The translations under genes and the position numbers were made by a program. Below the pieces are notes generated by a model. It made no database searches, was not told the DNA's origin, and was given only the letters and a program-made list of their open reading frames with translations. Shown one piece after another: positions 19,701-28,789 of a stretch of DNA of 64,000 nucleotides. Origin of the DNA: Ostrinia nubilalis (lineage: Eukaryota; Arthropoda; Insecta; Lepidoptera; Crambidae); the NCBI RefSeq assembly GCF_963855985.1, contig NC_087095.1, positions 7,388,001 through 7,452,000 of the forward strand, in the 5' to 3' direction. The stretch's first letter is position 1, and every line of letters begins with the position of its first letter.

Positions 19701-21680
19701 AATTTTGCAATAATTGCTAATCCATTGACAAGATTGTTAAAAAAGGACAGTAGATGGGAATGGGGTACTGAACAGGCAAAAGCATTTTCTACACTAAAGT
19801 CCGAATTAGTAAAAAGGCCTATATTAGCTTTGTATGACGTAACAGCTAATACTCAGATACATACAGACGCCTGTAAGACGGGCATAGCGGGTATGCTACT
19901 TCAGGAGGATAATACAGGTAGGTGGAGAGCGGTAGCCTACTATAGTAGACAAACGACTCAAGAAGAACAAAAATATCACTCCTTCGAATTAGAGACGTTA
20001 GCTGTTATCGCATCGTTACAACGATTTAGAGTCTATGTTTTAGGCATAAAGTTTGTAATTGTAACCGATTGTAACGCATTGCGCACTACTTTGTCCAAAA
20101 GAGATATAATACCACGTATAAGTAGATGGTGGCTTCAGCTACAAGAGTATGATTGTGGTATTGAGTATAGGCCGGGTAATCGCATGTGTCATGTTGATGC
20201 ACTCAGCCGAAACGCAATTCCACAATCATGCGAGCCTGAGCCTGTTTTCGATATTTTAGCGGTAGAAACAGAAGATTGGTTAACAACCATTCAAGGAGCT
20301 GACGAAGAAGTTCAGCGAGTAAAGCAAATTTTAGAGGACCCTGAGACGCCTAAAATTAATGAGGTTTATCAAAATTATCGCATAAAGGGAGGTAAAGTTT
20401 ATAGAGTTGTTGACAGTCAATTAAAGTGGTTAGTTCCGAGGGGGTTTAGATGGCAACTACTAAAAAAATGCCATGATGAACTTGGTCATTTTGGGGTAGA
20501 CAAAACGTTAGACAAATTAAAATCTCTTTACTGGTTCCCAAAAATGACTAAATTCGTAAAGAAGTATGTTCAATCATGCTTAGAGTGTAGTTACCATAAA
20601 ATACCTGCTGGGAAAAGGCAAGGAATGCTTCACCCAATTCCGAAAATAGATAAGCCTTTCCACACGGTACATATGGACCATTTGGGTCCATTTGTTCGCA
20701 GTAAATCTAGAAATAGTTATTTATTGGTACTTGTAGAAGCTTACACTAAATATGTCAATTTATATGCAGTTAAAAATACAAAGTCTAAGTCGACCATAAA
20801 AGTGTTGAACCAATATTTTAGTTTATTTGGAATACCAAGTAGATTGATTAGTGATAGAGGTACATCGTTTACTAGTAAGAGTTTTAAAGATTTTGTGAAT
20901 AGTCTGGGAATCAAACATGTCTTAAACGCGGTAGCGACACCGCGAGCGAATGGCCAAGTGGAACGATACAATCGTACCATCTTGGCCTCCCTCGCGGTGA
21001 AAAATCACAATTGTAAGGAAAATGAATGGGATGTCCATTTAGAAGAGATTCAGCTAGGTCTCAATACAACGATAAATAAGGGTACTGGAAAAAGTCCAGC
21101 TGAGGTATTATTTGGAACTAAATTGCGAGCCAAAAGTGATGGTATTGTTACATCTTTGCTTGAACAGGGTGAAGTAGGTAATTCACAAGAAAATTTACAA
21201 ACAATAAGAGAGAATGTAAACGCTAGAATTGACGAGGAACAAGCAAAACAAAAGGAGAGGTTTGATAAAACTAGGAGAGTAGGTAGGAAATATAAAACAG
21301 GTGATTTAGTTAGGATTGAGAGAGAGGTTGGAAGTAATGATGGAAAATCTAGGAAACTAATGGCTAAATTGCAGGGGCCTTACAGAATTGTCAAGGTTTT
21401 AAACAATGATAGGTTTGCGGTCGAAGATACGCCTTTGACACGTAAACAAAACCGTAAATATGAGGCAGTTGTAGCTTTAGACAAAATCCACCCTTGGTTG
21501 AGTTTCACTCGAGAAGGGATGGCAGACACAGATGAGGAGAGTTTAACTGATAGCGGAGATAGTCGGACTGATTTGGGATGTGCAGGCAATGATGAGGGTG
21601 AAACAAATGTAGTGTCACAGAATATAGATGACAATATTGAGACCGCTGATGAGTGTAGCGATAATGAGGTCAATGATTAA
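16755..21680 (+). CDS. Gag-Pol polyprotein, gypsy element 1 (1641 residues)
   Basis: Retrotransposon polyprotein that builds the particle, copies the RNA and integrates the DNA. ATG 16755 follows AAAA. Residues about 32-152 are an Arg/Ser-rich domain with SRSRSR runs, coded by GC-rich DNA unlike the AT-rich remainder. Gag core at about 210-370 (WINKVEECASLYNW); two CCHC knuckles, CFNCNEVGHPSFKC and CNICKRLGHQSANC, at about 394-430; protease YVDLGSQSTLI at about 473, with Leu where Thr/Ser is usual; reverse transcriptase with FMDDI at about 889; RNase H with HTDACKTGIAG; integrase H-H-C-C from about 1239 and D-D-E in MDHLGPF, SDRGTSF and QVERYN; acidic C-terminus. Gag and Pol share one frame with no stop or shift between them. 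Confidence 0.95.
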   Translation: MSTYHGGMEKQDGPRRDDAGITEIQDGRATPPSRSRSRTRRPRKRPRRSRSGARRSRPSRRPSSSSGRTGSRGRSSRRRDGSDVSRRRRRRADSRRTAATRTRPSRSRSRSKSSGERRARRRHRHRRSGVRRSSSHRVKSQAPHHKRRRRETVSESSCTDSLDSYRGSSKKNASKTVDKHNFSIQDVMELIKSLPSSASQSQNHFSMSTNALPEFDPANKEQTVDIWINKVEECASLYNWSETQLLHYALPKFTGLAKVWYNGLRTLKYNWAEWKAQLIAQFPTVENYAQILHDMLNRKVKPNEPLETYYYHKINLLNRCDINGKRAVDCLLDGLEDKGLRLGAQAANYSHPEELLSFFKSVKTEDAKEKSYRQPFTKRRFDGANDSSKPILRCFNCNEVGHPSFKCTKPLVSCNICKRLGHQSANCKRLYKNSQGVDKSVEKDKAVSEIKLAGGLDEKYILPIFVNDKPMTCYVDLGSQSTLIRLSNFSDLNVIYSTNDLPSLKGFGQAIIEPIGRAVVQIQVQSVKISVEVLVVPDELLKHPVLLGHTFTEQAGVVIIKTDEHLVFQKKPDIDIANQKCKNKLVISCDVVVNSINMVPIRTDTNYSTINVYVRESVRNEGINSYFVMPGLYTITQGEGHIMVVNLNSHEINFKNGQLLTRAHLIDETNCLNIRMLECEKGDHIEDCLKTGSELHVEDRIKLKALLEEYRSCFSFGLTDLGLTNLTEMTITLKDTTPVVYRPYRLAYSERNKVKEMIQEMLDSGIITESESAYASPILLVQKKTGDQRLCVDYRALNSKTIKEHYPLPRIEDQIDQLGGYQYFITLDLASGYYQIPLDPSSQDKTAFVTPDGQYQFTRMPFGLANAPSVFQKTINKMLKDVKNEAFAFMDDIIIPANSISQGMERLKTVLELIKKAGLTLKLSKCLFFCQEIDYLGFEVSKNGVRPGSRKTEAVENFKCPTNQHEVRQFLGLASFFRRFVKNFAIIANPLTRLLKKDSRWEWGTEQAKAFSTLKSELVKRPILALYDVTANTQIHTDACKTGIAGMLLQEDNTGRWRAVAYYSRQTTQEEQKYHSFELETLAVIASLQRFRVYVLGIKFVIVTDCNALRTTLSKRDIIPRISRWWLQLQEYDCGIEYRPGNRMCHVDALSRNAIPQSCEPEPVFDILAVETEDWLTTIQGADEEVQRVKQILEDPETPKINEVYQNYRIKGGKVYRVVDSQLKWLVPRGFRWQLLKKCHDELGHFGVDKTLDKLKSLYWFPKMTKFVKKYVQSCLECSYHKIPAGKRQGMLHPIPKIDKPFHTVHMDHLGPFVRSKSRNSYLLVLVEAYTKYVNLYAVKNTKSKSTIKVLNQYFSLFGIPSRLISDRGTSFTSKSFKDFVNSLGIKHVLNAVATPRANGQVERYNRTILASLAVKNHNCKENEWDVHLEEIQLGLNTTINKGTGKSPAEVLFGTKLRAKSDGIVTSLLEQGEVGNSQENLQTIRENVNARIDEEQAKQKERFDKTRRVGRKYKTGDLVRIEREVGSNDGKSRKLMAKLQGPYRIVKVLNNDRFAVEDTPLTRKQNRKYEAVVALDKIHPWLSFTREGMADTDEESLTDSGDSRTDLGCAGNDEGETNVVSQNIDDNIETADECSDNEVND

Positions 21681-21774
21681 AATGTGTACGTTTATGATAA
21701 ATTATTGAATTATGAAATAGTTTCAGTGAGTCATTTGATAAATTAAGATGGTATTTTATTTTGTGAAATAAAAG

Positions 21775-22194
21775 TCTACGCACAATGGAGTCTGTTGACA
21801 ATTATGAGTGTGTTAGATTTTGTATGATTTTGTAGTTAGAACAATCTACACACAATGGAGTCTATTGACAATTATGAGTGTGTTAGATTGTGTATGATTT
21901 TGTAGTTAGAACAATTTACACACAATGGAGTCTATTGACAATTATGAGTGTGTTAGATTGTGTATGATTTTGTAGTTGGAACAATTTACACACAATGGAG
22001 TCTATTGACAATTATGAGTGTGTTAGATTGTGTATGATTTTGTAGTTGGAACAATTTACACACAATGGAGTCTATTGACAATTATGAGTGTGTTAGATTG
22101 TATATGATTTTGTAGTTGGAACGATTTACACACAATGGAGTCTATTGACAATTACATATTATGAGTGTGTTACTTTTGTATGTTGTGATGAATA
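21775..22194 (+). repeat. 70-bp tandem repeat, six copies
   Basis: The unit start TCTACRCACAATGGAGTC recurs at 21775, 21845, 21915, 21985, 22055 and 22125, with a few substitutions per copy; the last copy is altered and partial. It lies in the 3' noncoding part of the element, between pol and the 3' LTR. Confidence 0.93.
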
Positions 22195-22507
22195 TGGATA
22201 AGTCTTCACATAGTGGAATTTAATAATGAATTACAAATTATGAGTATGTTAGAATTTATAAGATAATACTGTGATGTAAATGATTCTGATTTAGTTTAAA
22301 AAAAAAAAAATGTTTATAGCACTGATTCTGTTTTGCAAATGATCAGAAGGATTTCTTTTCTTGGTATTATTAGTGATTGGTAATGAGTACCTAATTATGT
22401 TATAAGTAGTATTATAATTGTGTCGTAAGCAGTATTATAATTGGTGGAACAATTATGGTATAAGATGGCCGAACGGAATTTTGTTATAGTTAATATAAAA
22501 TTGTATA

Positions 22508-22580
22508 TAGTAGTATTTTAATGAGTAATTAGTAGTATTTTGATGAGTAGTTAGTAATATTTTGATGAGTATTTAGTAGT
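22508..22580 (+). repeat. 22-bp tandem repeat, about three copies
   Basis: TAGTAGTATTTTRATGAGTA units follow each other at 22-base steps in the AT-rich 3' noncoding part of gypsy element 1. Confidence 0.7.
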
Positions 22581-22783
22581 ATATTGAATATTAGTATTAT
22601 TTTATTATTGTATTTATAATGAAATTAGTTTATGTAAAATGATAATGAAATAACAATGTTGATTTATTATGATGAGGATGAAATATTAAGTAACAATTAT
22701 TATTACTAATAATGTTTATAGTTTTCTAATTTTTGTATATACTAAATTCAACTGGAGGACTCAGTTGATTCAGAATGGCCGAC

Positions 22784-23070
22784 TGTAAGCATTTTTACTG
22801 TGAAACAGATGTTAATTGGAAATTTAAATGTATATTGTTGTTTTAATAATTAAATGCGGGTAAGCGAAATAATAAGTTGGAATGTGAGTTATGTCAGTTG
22901 GAATGCGCTCGGTTGCTAACGGTTGTTTTCGGTCTCGCGCGATCCATTCTGTTACGAGCGCTCGAGTCGAGAGGACCTCTCTGTGTGATACCGTCTGTAG
23001 AAGAAAATAAAACTGGTATTGTATAATTGAGTATTATTTCTGGCCTTACTTCTGAACTAATATTACTTTA
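22784..23070 (+). repeat. 3' LTR of gypsy element 1
   Basis: Same length and sequence as the 5' LTR. The bases before it (GAATGGCCGAC) are not a strong polypurine tract; the nearest purine run, GGAGGA, is about 28 bases upstream. Confidence 0.93.
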
Positions 23071-23303
23071 AACTGATAACTTTAAAATGTTCGAAACTCC
23101 GTAAGCAGAACAGGATTACGAATTATTTTAGGAAGTTCAATCAATAGTGGAAAATATTTAATTGAACGAAGTAGGTAGGTAAACAATATATCCTTTTTAC
23201 ACAACCGTTAATTTAAAGCAGCTCTGTATAATAAAACGCGTTTTGTGATTGTTATATTTTTGTGGCATTGAGTTCTAGGTCTACTTCCACACAAATAACG
23301 AGT

Positions 23304-23526
23304 TGTTGGTGTTGTCTCAACATGCGAACACCCAATGCCTTATCTTTTTTATGTTTTTTAAGAGGTCGCTTTTATGACAGGCGAGGCTCTTCCCCTTCCG
23401 GCTCACACGAGACGATTTCGATATATTTGTAGTGATTAACAAAGTAATATCAATAATAATTGTAACAGTTTACAAGCTCACTTATTAAAACTATTTGCAT
23501 CATACAACAGTGGTTTTAATAAAACA
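23304..23526 (+). repeat. 5' LTR of gypsy element 2
   Basis: Begins TGTTGGTGTTGTCTC and ends TTTTAATAAAACA, with AATAAA near its 3' end. Identical by eye to 28037-28259. Confidence 0.93.
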
Positions 23527-23544
23527 TGGTGTCAGAAGTGGGAT
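23527..23544 (+). promoter_or_regulatory. Primer-binding site of gypsy element 2
   Basis: TGGTGTCAGAAGTGGGAT starts at the first base after the LTR. Its complement ends ACTTCTGACACCA, which fits the 3' end of an insect tRNA-Leu as I recall it; the tRNA identity should be checked. Confidence 0.75.
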
Positions 23545-23585
23545 GGTGATTGTGGATATAATAAAGAAAAACATTCATCACCATC

Positions 23586-26500
23586 ATGGCGGAAGATCTA
23601 GCCACGATTGTGGCCATGCAAACATCCATCCTTCAAACGATGCAAAAACAAATTGAAAAATTGGAAAATATTAGTGTTCCGTGGCCCACGCCGGTAAACG
23701 TAGAGATAGATCCGGAAGATGCTTACAAACTATTCCTAAGATCATGGGAAAATTATTGCCGAGCCACACAAATTCAAGAATGGCCTAAAGAAAAGGAACC
23801 TAGAAAGGTAGGAATACTTTTTAATGCGATTGGTGAAGAAGCATTGAAAAAATACTCAAATTTCGGTATTATTCAAACCGAAAAAACCACATCGGCTGAA
23901 GTCCTAAATAAAATGGCCTCAGTCATGGTTCCTAGAAAGAACATAATCTATAATAGATACCTATTCTGGAGCACCAACCAACACAGTGAATCTTTTGACA
24001 TATATTACAGCTCCTTACTACAGCTAATTGAAGAATGCAACTATCATGATAAGGATGAAATGCTGCGAGATAAAATAGTGTTGGGCATAAAAAATAATAC
24101 AATAAAGAAGGAGCTTCTGAAGAAAGAATCTTTAACACTGGGTGAAGCAGTCAACCTGTGCAGAGCTGCAGAAGCCACGGACTCACAAATGAGAAATATG
24201 TCAACTTTACCCAATGAGATCAAAGCTGTAAAAAATAAAAAGAAAGGAAAATGTCGTTTCTGTGGCACAATGCATATATTTCAAAAAGAAATTTGTCCTG
24301 CTTGGGGTAAAGTCTGCCAACACTGCAAAGGCCGTAACCACCTCGAGACTGTATGTAAAAAGAAGAAGCAAGTAAAAGAAGTTATAGAACAGGAAGCAAG
24401 AGACACAAGTACCGGATCAGAATCAGAAATATCTATTATCAATAAAATAGTGGAGAACAACAATAAGAACCTGGCTGAATGTGAAATTGAGTATAAAAGA
24501 AAATCAAGATATGGAAAACAAGAGTGGAGTACTACAACATGTTTGTTGGATACGGCTGCGGACGAGTGTTTAATTGGACGAAGAAACTTGGAGAAGATGT
24601 TTGGTGTGGACTTTGCCAAGAAAAATTTACGGCCATCTAATAAGACTTTATTTAGCTTTAGTGGGCATAATATCATGGTCCTCGGGGAAACTGACATTTT
24701 GATTAGAGTACGAGTGTCAGGAAAAGTTGCTAAGTACCAGGTCACCTTTCAGGTGGTCCATGTGGACCACATTCCGCTTCTCTCTTGTAAGGCGTGCACT
24801 AGAATGGGTCTTGTGAAATTTTGTAAAGAGGTTTCATGTATTTATTCTCAACAGACTCAGGAAATAATAAACAAACACATAAATGCCTTTGAAGGTAAGG
24901 GAAGCTTTTCAGGTGAAGTAAATCTGGAAGTAGACCACACAATACCTCCAGTTATACAAAAGGCACGGCGAGTCCCAGTAGCATTACGACCGAAACTAAA
25001 AGAGGAACTATTAAGACTAGAGCAGGAAGGAATCATAACAAAAGAAGAAAACCATACAGATTGGGTAAGTAATATTTTAATAGTTAAGAAAAATGATAGT
25101 TTTCGAATATGTTTAGATCCTATTCCCTTGAACAAAGCAATTAAAAGACCTAATTATCAATTTACCACAATAGATGAAATTTTACCTGAATTAGGGAAAG
25201 CAAGAGTATTTTCCACATTTGACGTTAAAAAAGGATTTTGGCATTTGAATTTAACTGAAGAGAGTAGTAAACTAACAACATTCTGGACTCCATTTGGTAA
25301 ATATCGCTGGAAAGTTCTTCCCTTTGGCATTTCTTCATCACCTGATTATTTTCAAATGAAAATGAGTGAAATGATTCAAGGTCTTAAAGGTGTAGAGGCA
25401 CTAGTCGATGATTTATTAGTGTATGGGGTAGGAGATTCTATGTCGGAAGCTATATTAGACCATAACAAAAATCTGGAACAATTAATGCTAAGAGTAAATA
25501 AATTTAATTGTAAACTTAATAAAGAAAAAATGAAACTCTTACAAACCTCTGTCAAATATTATGGCCACTTATTTACAAATAAAGGACTGCAACCGGATCC
25601 ATCTAAGATTGAGGCAATAAAAAATATACCTATTCCAAAAGATAAAAAAGAACTCCAGAGGTTTCTGGGAGTTGTAACTTACCTGAGTAGATTCATACCA
25701 AATTTGAGCACAAGATCGGCTTACCTTAGACAGCTTACCCATGATAAAGCAACCTGGGTTTGGGATAAAACAGCACAGAATGAGTTTGAAAACCTAAAGA
25801 TATTAATGAGTGATCTGAAAACTTTAAAATATTATGACAAAAACAATCCACTAATCATTGAATGTGATTCTAGCGAAGGAGCACTGGGAGTAGCAGTATT
25901 CCAGGAGGGATGTCCAGTGGCATATGCGTCGCGGTGCCTGACCCCTACTGAAAGGAAGTATGCTCAGATAGAGAAGGAACTTCTCGCCGTTGTCTTCGCC
26001 TGTAAGAGGTTTGATCAATTAATCATAGGTAATCCAAAAGTTATCATTAAAACGGATCACAAGCCACTTTTGAGCATTTTTAAACGTCCTTTGCTGCATG
26101 CTCCTAAGAGGCTTCAGTCAATGTTGCTAATCCTACAGAGATATACTCTAGAATTACAGTTTATATCAGGTAAAGAAAATGTCATGGCAGATGCACTATC
26201 TAGATTTTATTTAGATTGCAAAAATATTGATAAATCTAAGGACATGAAAATATTTAAGATCATAGAAAAAATAAATCCCTTAGAAAATATACATATTTCT
26301 GATACATGTCTGAAGGAAATCGGAGATATGGGAAAAAATGATGAAAATTATATCAAACTATTTCAATTTGTCAATCAGGGATGGCCTACTTATCTTAAAG
26401 ATGTGCCTGATTCTCTAAAACCTTATTTTAGCTTTCAAAATGATTTGACAACATATCATAACCTAATTTTAAAAAATACGGCAGTGTTGATCCCTGAAAA

Positions 26501-27707
26501 CTTACGAACTAAGATGTTAACCAAGCTACACAAAGCACATTCGGGTATAGAAAACACTCTGAAATTAGCTAGGGACGCCATCTTCTGGCCGTCAATATCA
26601 AAAGACATTAGAGACATGATCCAAAGTTGTTCCACTTGCAACAAATTCCAACCTAGTCAACAAAAACTGACCATGCAGTCTCATAGAATTCCAGAATATC
26701 CGTTTCAGATTGTTTCAATGGATGTCTTCTTTTACACACATAATGGTAAACAACATAAATACCTAATAACAGTAGACCACTATTCTGATTTCTTTGAGAT
26801 AGATAAACTAAAAGATCTGTCAGCTAAATCAGTAATAGACTGTTGTAAGATTAACTTTTCAAGACATGGAGTCCCTGAGGTGGTAGTAACAGATGGAGGT
26901 ACTAACTTTGTTAATCAGGAGTTTTCAGAGTTTGCCAAAAAATGGTCCTTTACTCATGTAACATCTTCTCCCCACCATCCTCAGGGAAATGGCAAGGCAG
27001 AGGCTACAGTTAAAATTGCTAAAAAATTGTTGCATAAGACAACAGATAAAAATGAGGATTTTTGGTTGAATTTATTAACTCTAAGAAATACTCCTAATAA
27101 AATTAATTCCAGTCCAGCACAGCGGTTATTCTCAAGAAGAACTCGAGGATACTTACCTGTGGTACAGGAGCTTCTGAAACCTCAAATAATTACAAATGTT
27201 TCTCAAGACATTCAAAAGAAACATGAAGGTAACAAATATTTTTATGATAAAAGGGCAAAAAAGGCCACCAAACTAGAAATAGGTCAACCTGTTTCTGTAC
27301 AGTTGCAACCTTCGGTAAGTAAGTCTTGGACCCCAGGGGTAGTCACGGATATTCTTTCTGATAGATCATATATTGTAGATGTTAATGATACCTCATACAG
27401 ACGAGATTTGTTACACATACGTCCTTCTCGTGCAAGCTTTACTACCTCTAGTAATAATGACGAAGCTTCGTTTTCGGCTATTGATCATAATTCTCATGAT
27501 CAAGAACAGGACTCCTCTCATAATTTAAAATGTTGTAATAAAACTTTAGAAGAGACTTCTATAGATTCTCAATTGACTTCTGAGGAGGCCCCAATTTCAT
27601 CTCAGCATAATGAAGAAACTGATATAGTACCTAATGTTGTAAACTCTTCTAGACCTAAAAGAGAGTCGAGGAAACCATCATATTTAAAGGATTATGTTGC
27701 TTATTAA
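23586..27707 (+). CDS. Gag-Pol polyprotein, mag-like element 2 (1373 residues)
   Basis: Single-frame polyprotein for particle formation, reverse transcription and integration. ATG 23586 in context CATCATGGCG. N-terminal short coiled segment (LQTMQKQIEKLENI), then Gag; a mag-type double zinc region CRFCGTMHIFQKEICP / CQHCKGRNHLETVC at about 223-257; protease LLDTAADECLIG at about 320 (DTA in place of DTG); reverse transcriptase with STFDVKKGF and LVDDLL at about 607; RNase H with IECDSSEGALG; integrase zinc region from HKAHSG at about 983 and D-D-E in SMDVFF, VTDGGTNF and GKAEATV; low-complexity Ser/Asn/Glu-rich C-terminus. No stop or frameshift interrupts it, so the copy may be functional. 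Confidence 0.95.
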   Translation: MAEDLATIVAMQTSILQTMQKQIEKLENISVPWPTPVNVEIDPEDAYKLFLRSWENYCRATQIQEWPKEKEPRKVGILFNAIGEEALKKYSNFGIIQTEKTTSAEVLNKMASVMVPRKNIIYNRYLFWSTNQHSESFDIYYSSLLQLIEECNYHDKDEMLRDKIVLGIKNNTIKKELLKKESLTLGEAVNLCRAAEATDSQMRNMSTLPNEIKAVKNKKKGKCRFCGTMHIFQKEICPAWGKVCQHCKGRNHLETVCKKKKQVKEVIEQEARDTSTGSESEISIINKIVENNNKNLAECEIEYKRKSRYGKQEWSTTTCLLDTAADECLIGRRNLEKMFGVDFAKKNLRPSNKTLFSFSGHNIMVLGETDILIRVRVSGKVAKYQVTFQVVHVDHIPLLSCKACTRMGLVKFCKEVSCIYSQQTQEIINKHINAFEGKGSFSGEVNLEVDHTIPPVIQKARRVPVALRPKLKEELLRLEQEGIITKEENHTDWVSNILIVKKNDSFRICLDPIPLNKAIKRPNYQFTTIDEILPELGKARVFSTFDVKKGFWHLNLTEESSKLTTFWTPFGKYRWKVLPFGISSSPDYFQMKMSEMIQGLKGVEALVDDLLVYGVGDSMSEAILDHNKNLEQLMLRVNKFNCKLNKEKMKLLQTSVKYYGHLFTNKGLQPDPSKIEAIKNIPIPKDKKELQRFLGVVTYLSRFIPNLSTRSAYLRQLTHDKATWVWDKTAQNEFENLKILMSDLKTLKYYDKNNPLIIECDSSEGALGVAVFQEGCPVAYASRCLTPTERKYAQIEKELLAVVFACKRFDQLIIGNPKVIIKTDHKPLLSIFKRPLLHAPKRLQSMLLILQRYTLELQFISGKENVMADALSRFYLDCKNIDKSKDMKIFKIIEKINPLENIHISDTCLKEIGDMGKNDENYIKLFQFVNQGWPTYLKDVPDSLKPYFSFQNDLTTYHNLILKNTAVLIPENLRTKMLTKLHKAHSGIENTLKLARDAIFWPSISKDIRDMIQSCSTCNKFQPSQQKLTMQSHRIPEYPFQIVSMDVFFYTHNGKQHKYLITVDHYSDFFEIDKLKDLSAKSVIDCCKINFSRHGVPEVVVTDGGTNFVNQEFSEFAKKWSFTHVTSSPHHPQGNGKAEATVKIAKKLLHKTTDKNEDFWLNLLTLRNTPNKINSSPAQRLFSRRTRGYLPVVQELLKPQIITNVSQDIQKKHEGNKYFYDKRAKKATKLEIGQPVSVQLQPSVSKSWTPGVVTDILSDRSYIVDVNDTSYRRDLLHIRPSRASFTTSSNNDEASFSAIDHNSHDQEQDSSHNLKCCNKTLEETSIDSQLTSEEAPISSQHNEETDIVPNVVNSSRPKRESRKPSYLKDYVAY

Positions 27708-28021
27708 TATTTAACAATACCTACCATTAACTGTAAAATGTTTTGTTAAGTGTTACTGTTAGTTCTTAATTTTGTACCTCTAGTATTTAAGGTAAGAGCA
27801 AACTATAATTTTGCTTATATTAATTTAAAATTATCATTGCCAGGATGTTTAGTGTAACATCAATGTTTAATTGTATAAATTCATAATGCTCGTTTACTTA
27901 ATATTTTACACATACCTACTATGCTAACTTCATAGGGTGTACAATGTAGAAGCAATGTATTAACTGTATAAGTGTATAGTACTAAGTGGATTTACTCAGT
28001 GTACTTATATTATTGTTAATT

Positions 28022-28036
28022 TTAAAGAAGGGAACG
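28022..28036 (+). promoter_or_regulatory. Polypurine tract of gypsy element 2
   Basis: TTAAAGAAGGGAACG directly upstream of the 3' LTR, the expected place for plus-strand priming. Confidence 0.75.
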
Positions 28037-28259
28037 TGTTGGTGTTGTCTCAACATGCGAACACCCAATGCCTTATCTTTTTTATGTTTTTTAAGAGGTC
28101 GCTTTTATGACAGGCGAGGCTCTTCCCCTTCCGGCTCACACGAGACGATTTCGATATATTTGTAGTGATTAACAAAGTAATATCAATAATAATTGTAACA
28201 GTTTACAAGCTCACTTATTAAAACTATTTGCATCATACAACAGTGGTTTTAATAAAACA
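28037..28259 (+). repeat. 3' LTR of gypsy element 2
   Basis: Identical by eye to the 5' LTR, 223 bp, TG...CA. Confidence 0.93.
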
Positions 28260-28636
28260 ATATACTTTTAACTTTTGAAATTATTTATAGGTACTTGCCC
28301 AAAGCTTAAAAGTAGAAGAACAGGTTTGATAGGCAATTGGAAGGATTAATGTCCATGTAATGAAATTGGTTATCCCAAACCAGTAATAAAATACAAACTT
28401 GAAATATATTATGTTGGCTTGCAATAAAATAATACTTCGCAGCCTAACCTACATTTAGAGGCAATTTTCTCCACCGTTGCTCTAGTAGAGCTGGCAGATG
28501 GATCTTATCATATACCTGTTTTTGCCGTTATAGTTACATCTGCAGGTGCCTATACATTAGTTATCTAAAAATAGACCATAACAAAGAGAAGGAGAAGGTG
28601 CATGATTCCATGCAATTCACACAACAAACCAACAGT

Positions 28637-28789
28637 GGGCTGAGTGTGAGTTTACATCAAATTAAAAAATGTATGGAAATTTTAGTTTTTGAACGTTTCC
28701 CGCTAGGGTCGCTGTACAATCCGTCATACATTTAATGTAATTTTTTGACGCGCTAGGTAGCGCGTTTGATGAAAACTCACACTCAGTCC
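28637..28789. mobile_element. MITE with 25-bp inverted ends (GGRCTGAGTGTGAGTTT)
   Basis: The left end GGGCTGAGTGTGAGTTTACA and the reverse complement of the right end GGACTGAGTGTGAGTTTTCA agree at 23 of 25 positions. The 153-bp element is noncoding; the interior holds CGCTAGGTAGCGCG. No clear target-site duplication. Confidence 0.75.

Larger units (their letters stand above)
15923..23070 (+). mobile_element. Full-length Ty3/gypsy LTR retrotransposon 1
   Basis: Two 287-bp LTRs (15923-16209 and 22784-23070) that read as identical bound a single-ORF Gag-Pol. The 4-bp target-site duplication AACT lies at 15919-15922 and 23071-23074. Domain order is Gag, protease, reverse transcriptase, RNase H, integrase, the Ty3/gypsy order. 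There is no env frame in the 1.1 kb after pol. Identical LTRs and an intact ORF indicate a recent, possibly active copy. It resembles the mdg3/micropia-type lineage, but that placement is tentative. Confidence 0.95.
23304..28259 (+). mobile_element. Full-length mag-like Ty3/gypsy LTR retrotransposon 2
   Basis: Two 223-bp LTRs with TG...CA ends (23304-23526 and 28037-28259), identical by eye, enclose one Gag-Pol frame. Primer site TGGTGTCAGAAGTGGGAT starts directly after the 5' LTR, and the purine tract AAAGAAGGGAAC precedes the 3' LTR. The bordering bases (ACGAGT on the left, ATATAC on the right) do not form a target-site duplication. Zinc-knuckle layout and overall domains fit the mag clade, first described from silkworm. 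Confidence 0.94.

Noticed and set aside
21775..22194. CRISPR-like array of regular repeats
   Set aside because: The units are contiguous 70-bp tandem repeats with no unique spacers, inside a eukaryotic retrotransposon.
21681..22783. env gene after pol in gypsy element 1
   Set aside because: No long frame in this stretch; it is repeats and AT-rich noncoding DNA, so not an errantivirus-type element.
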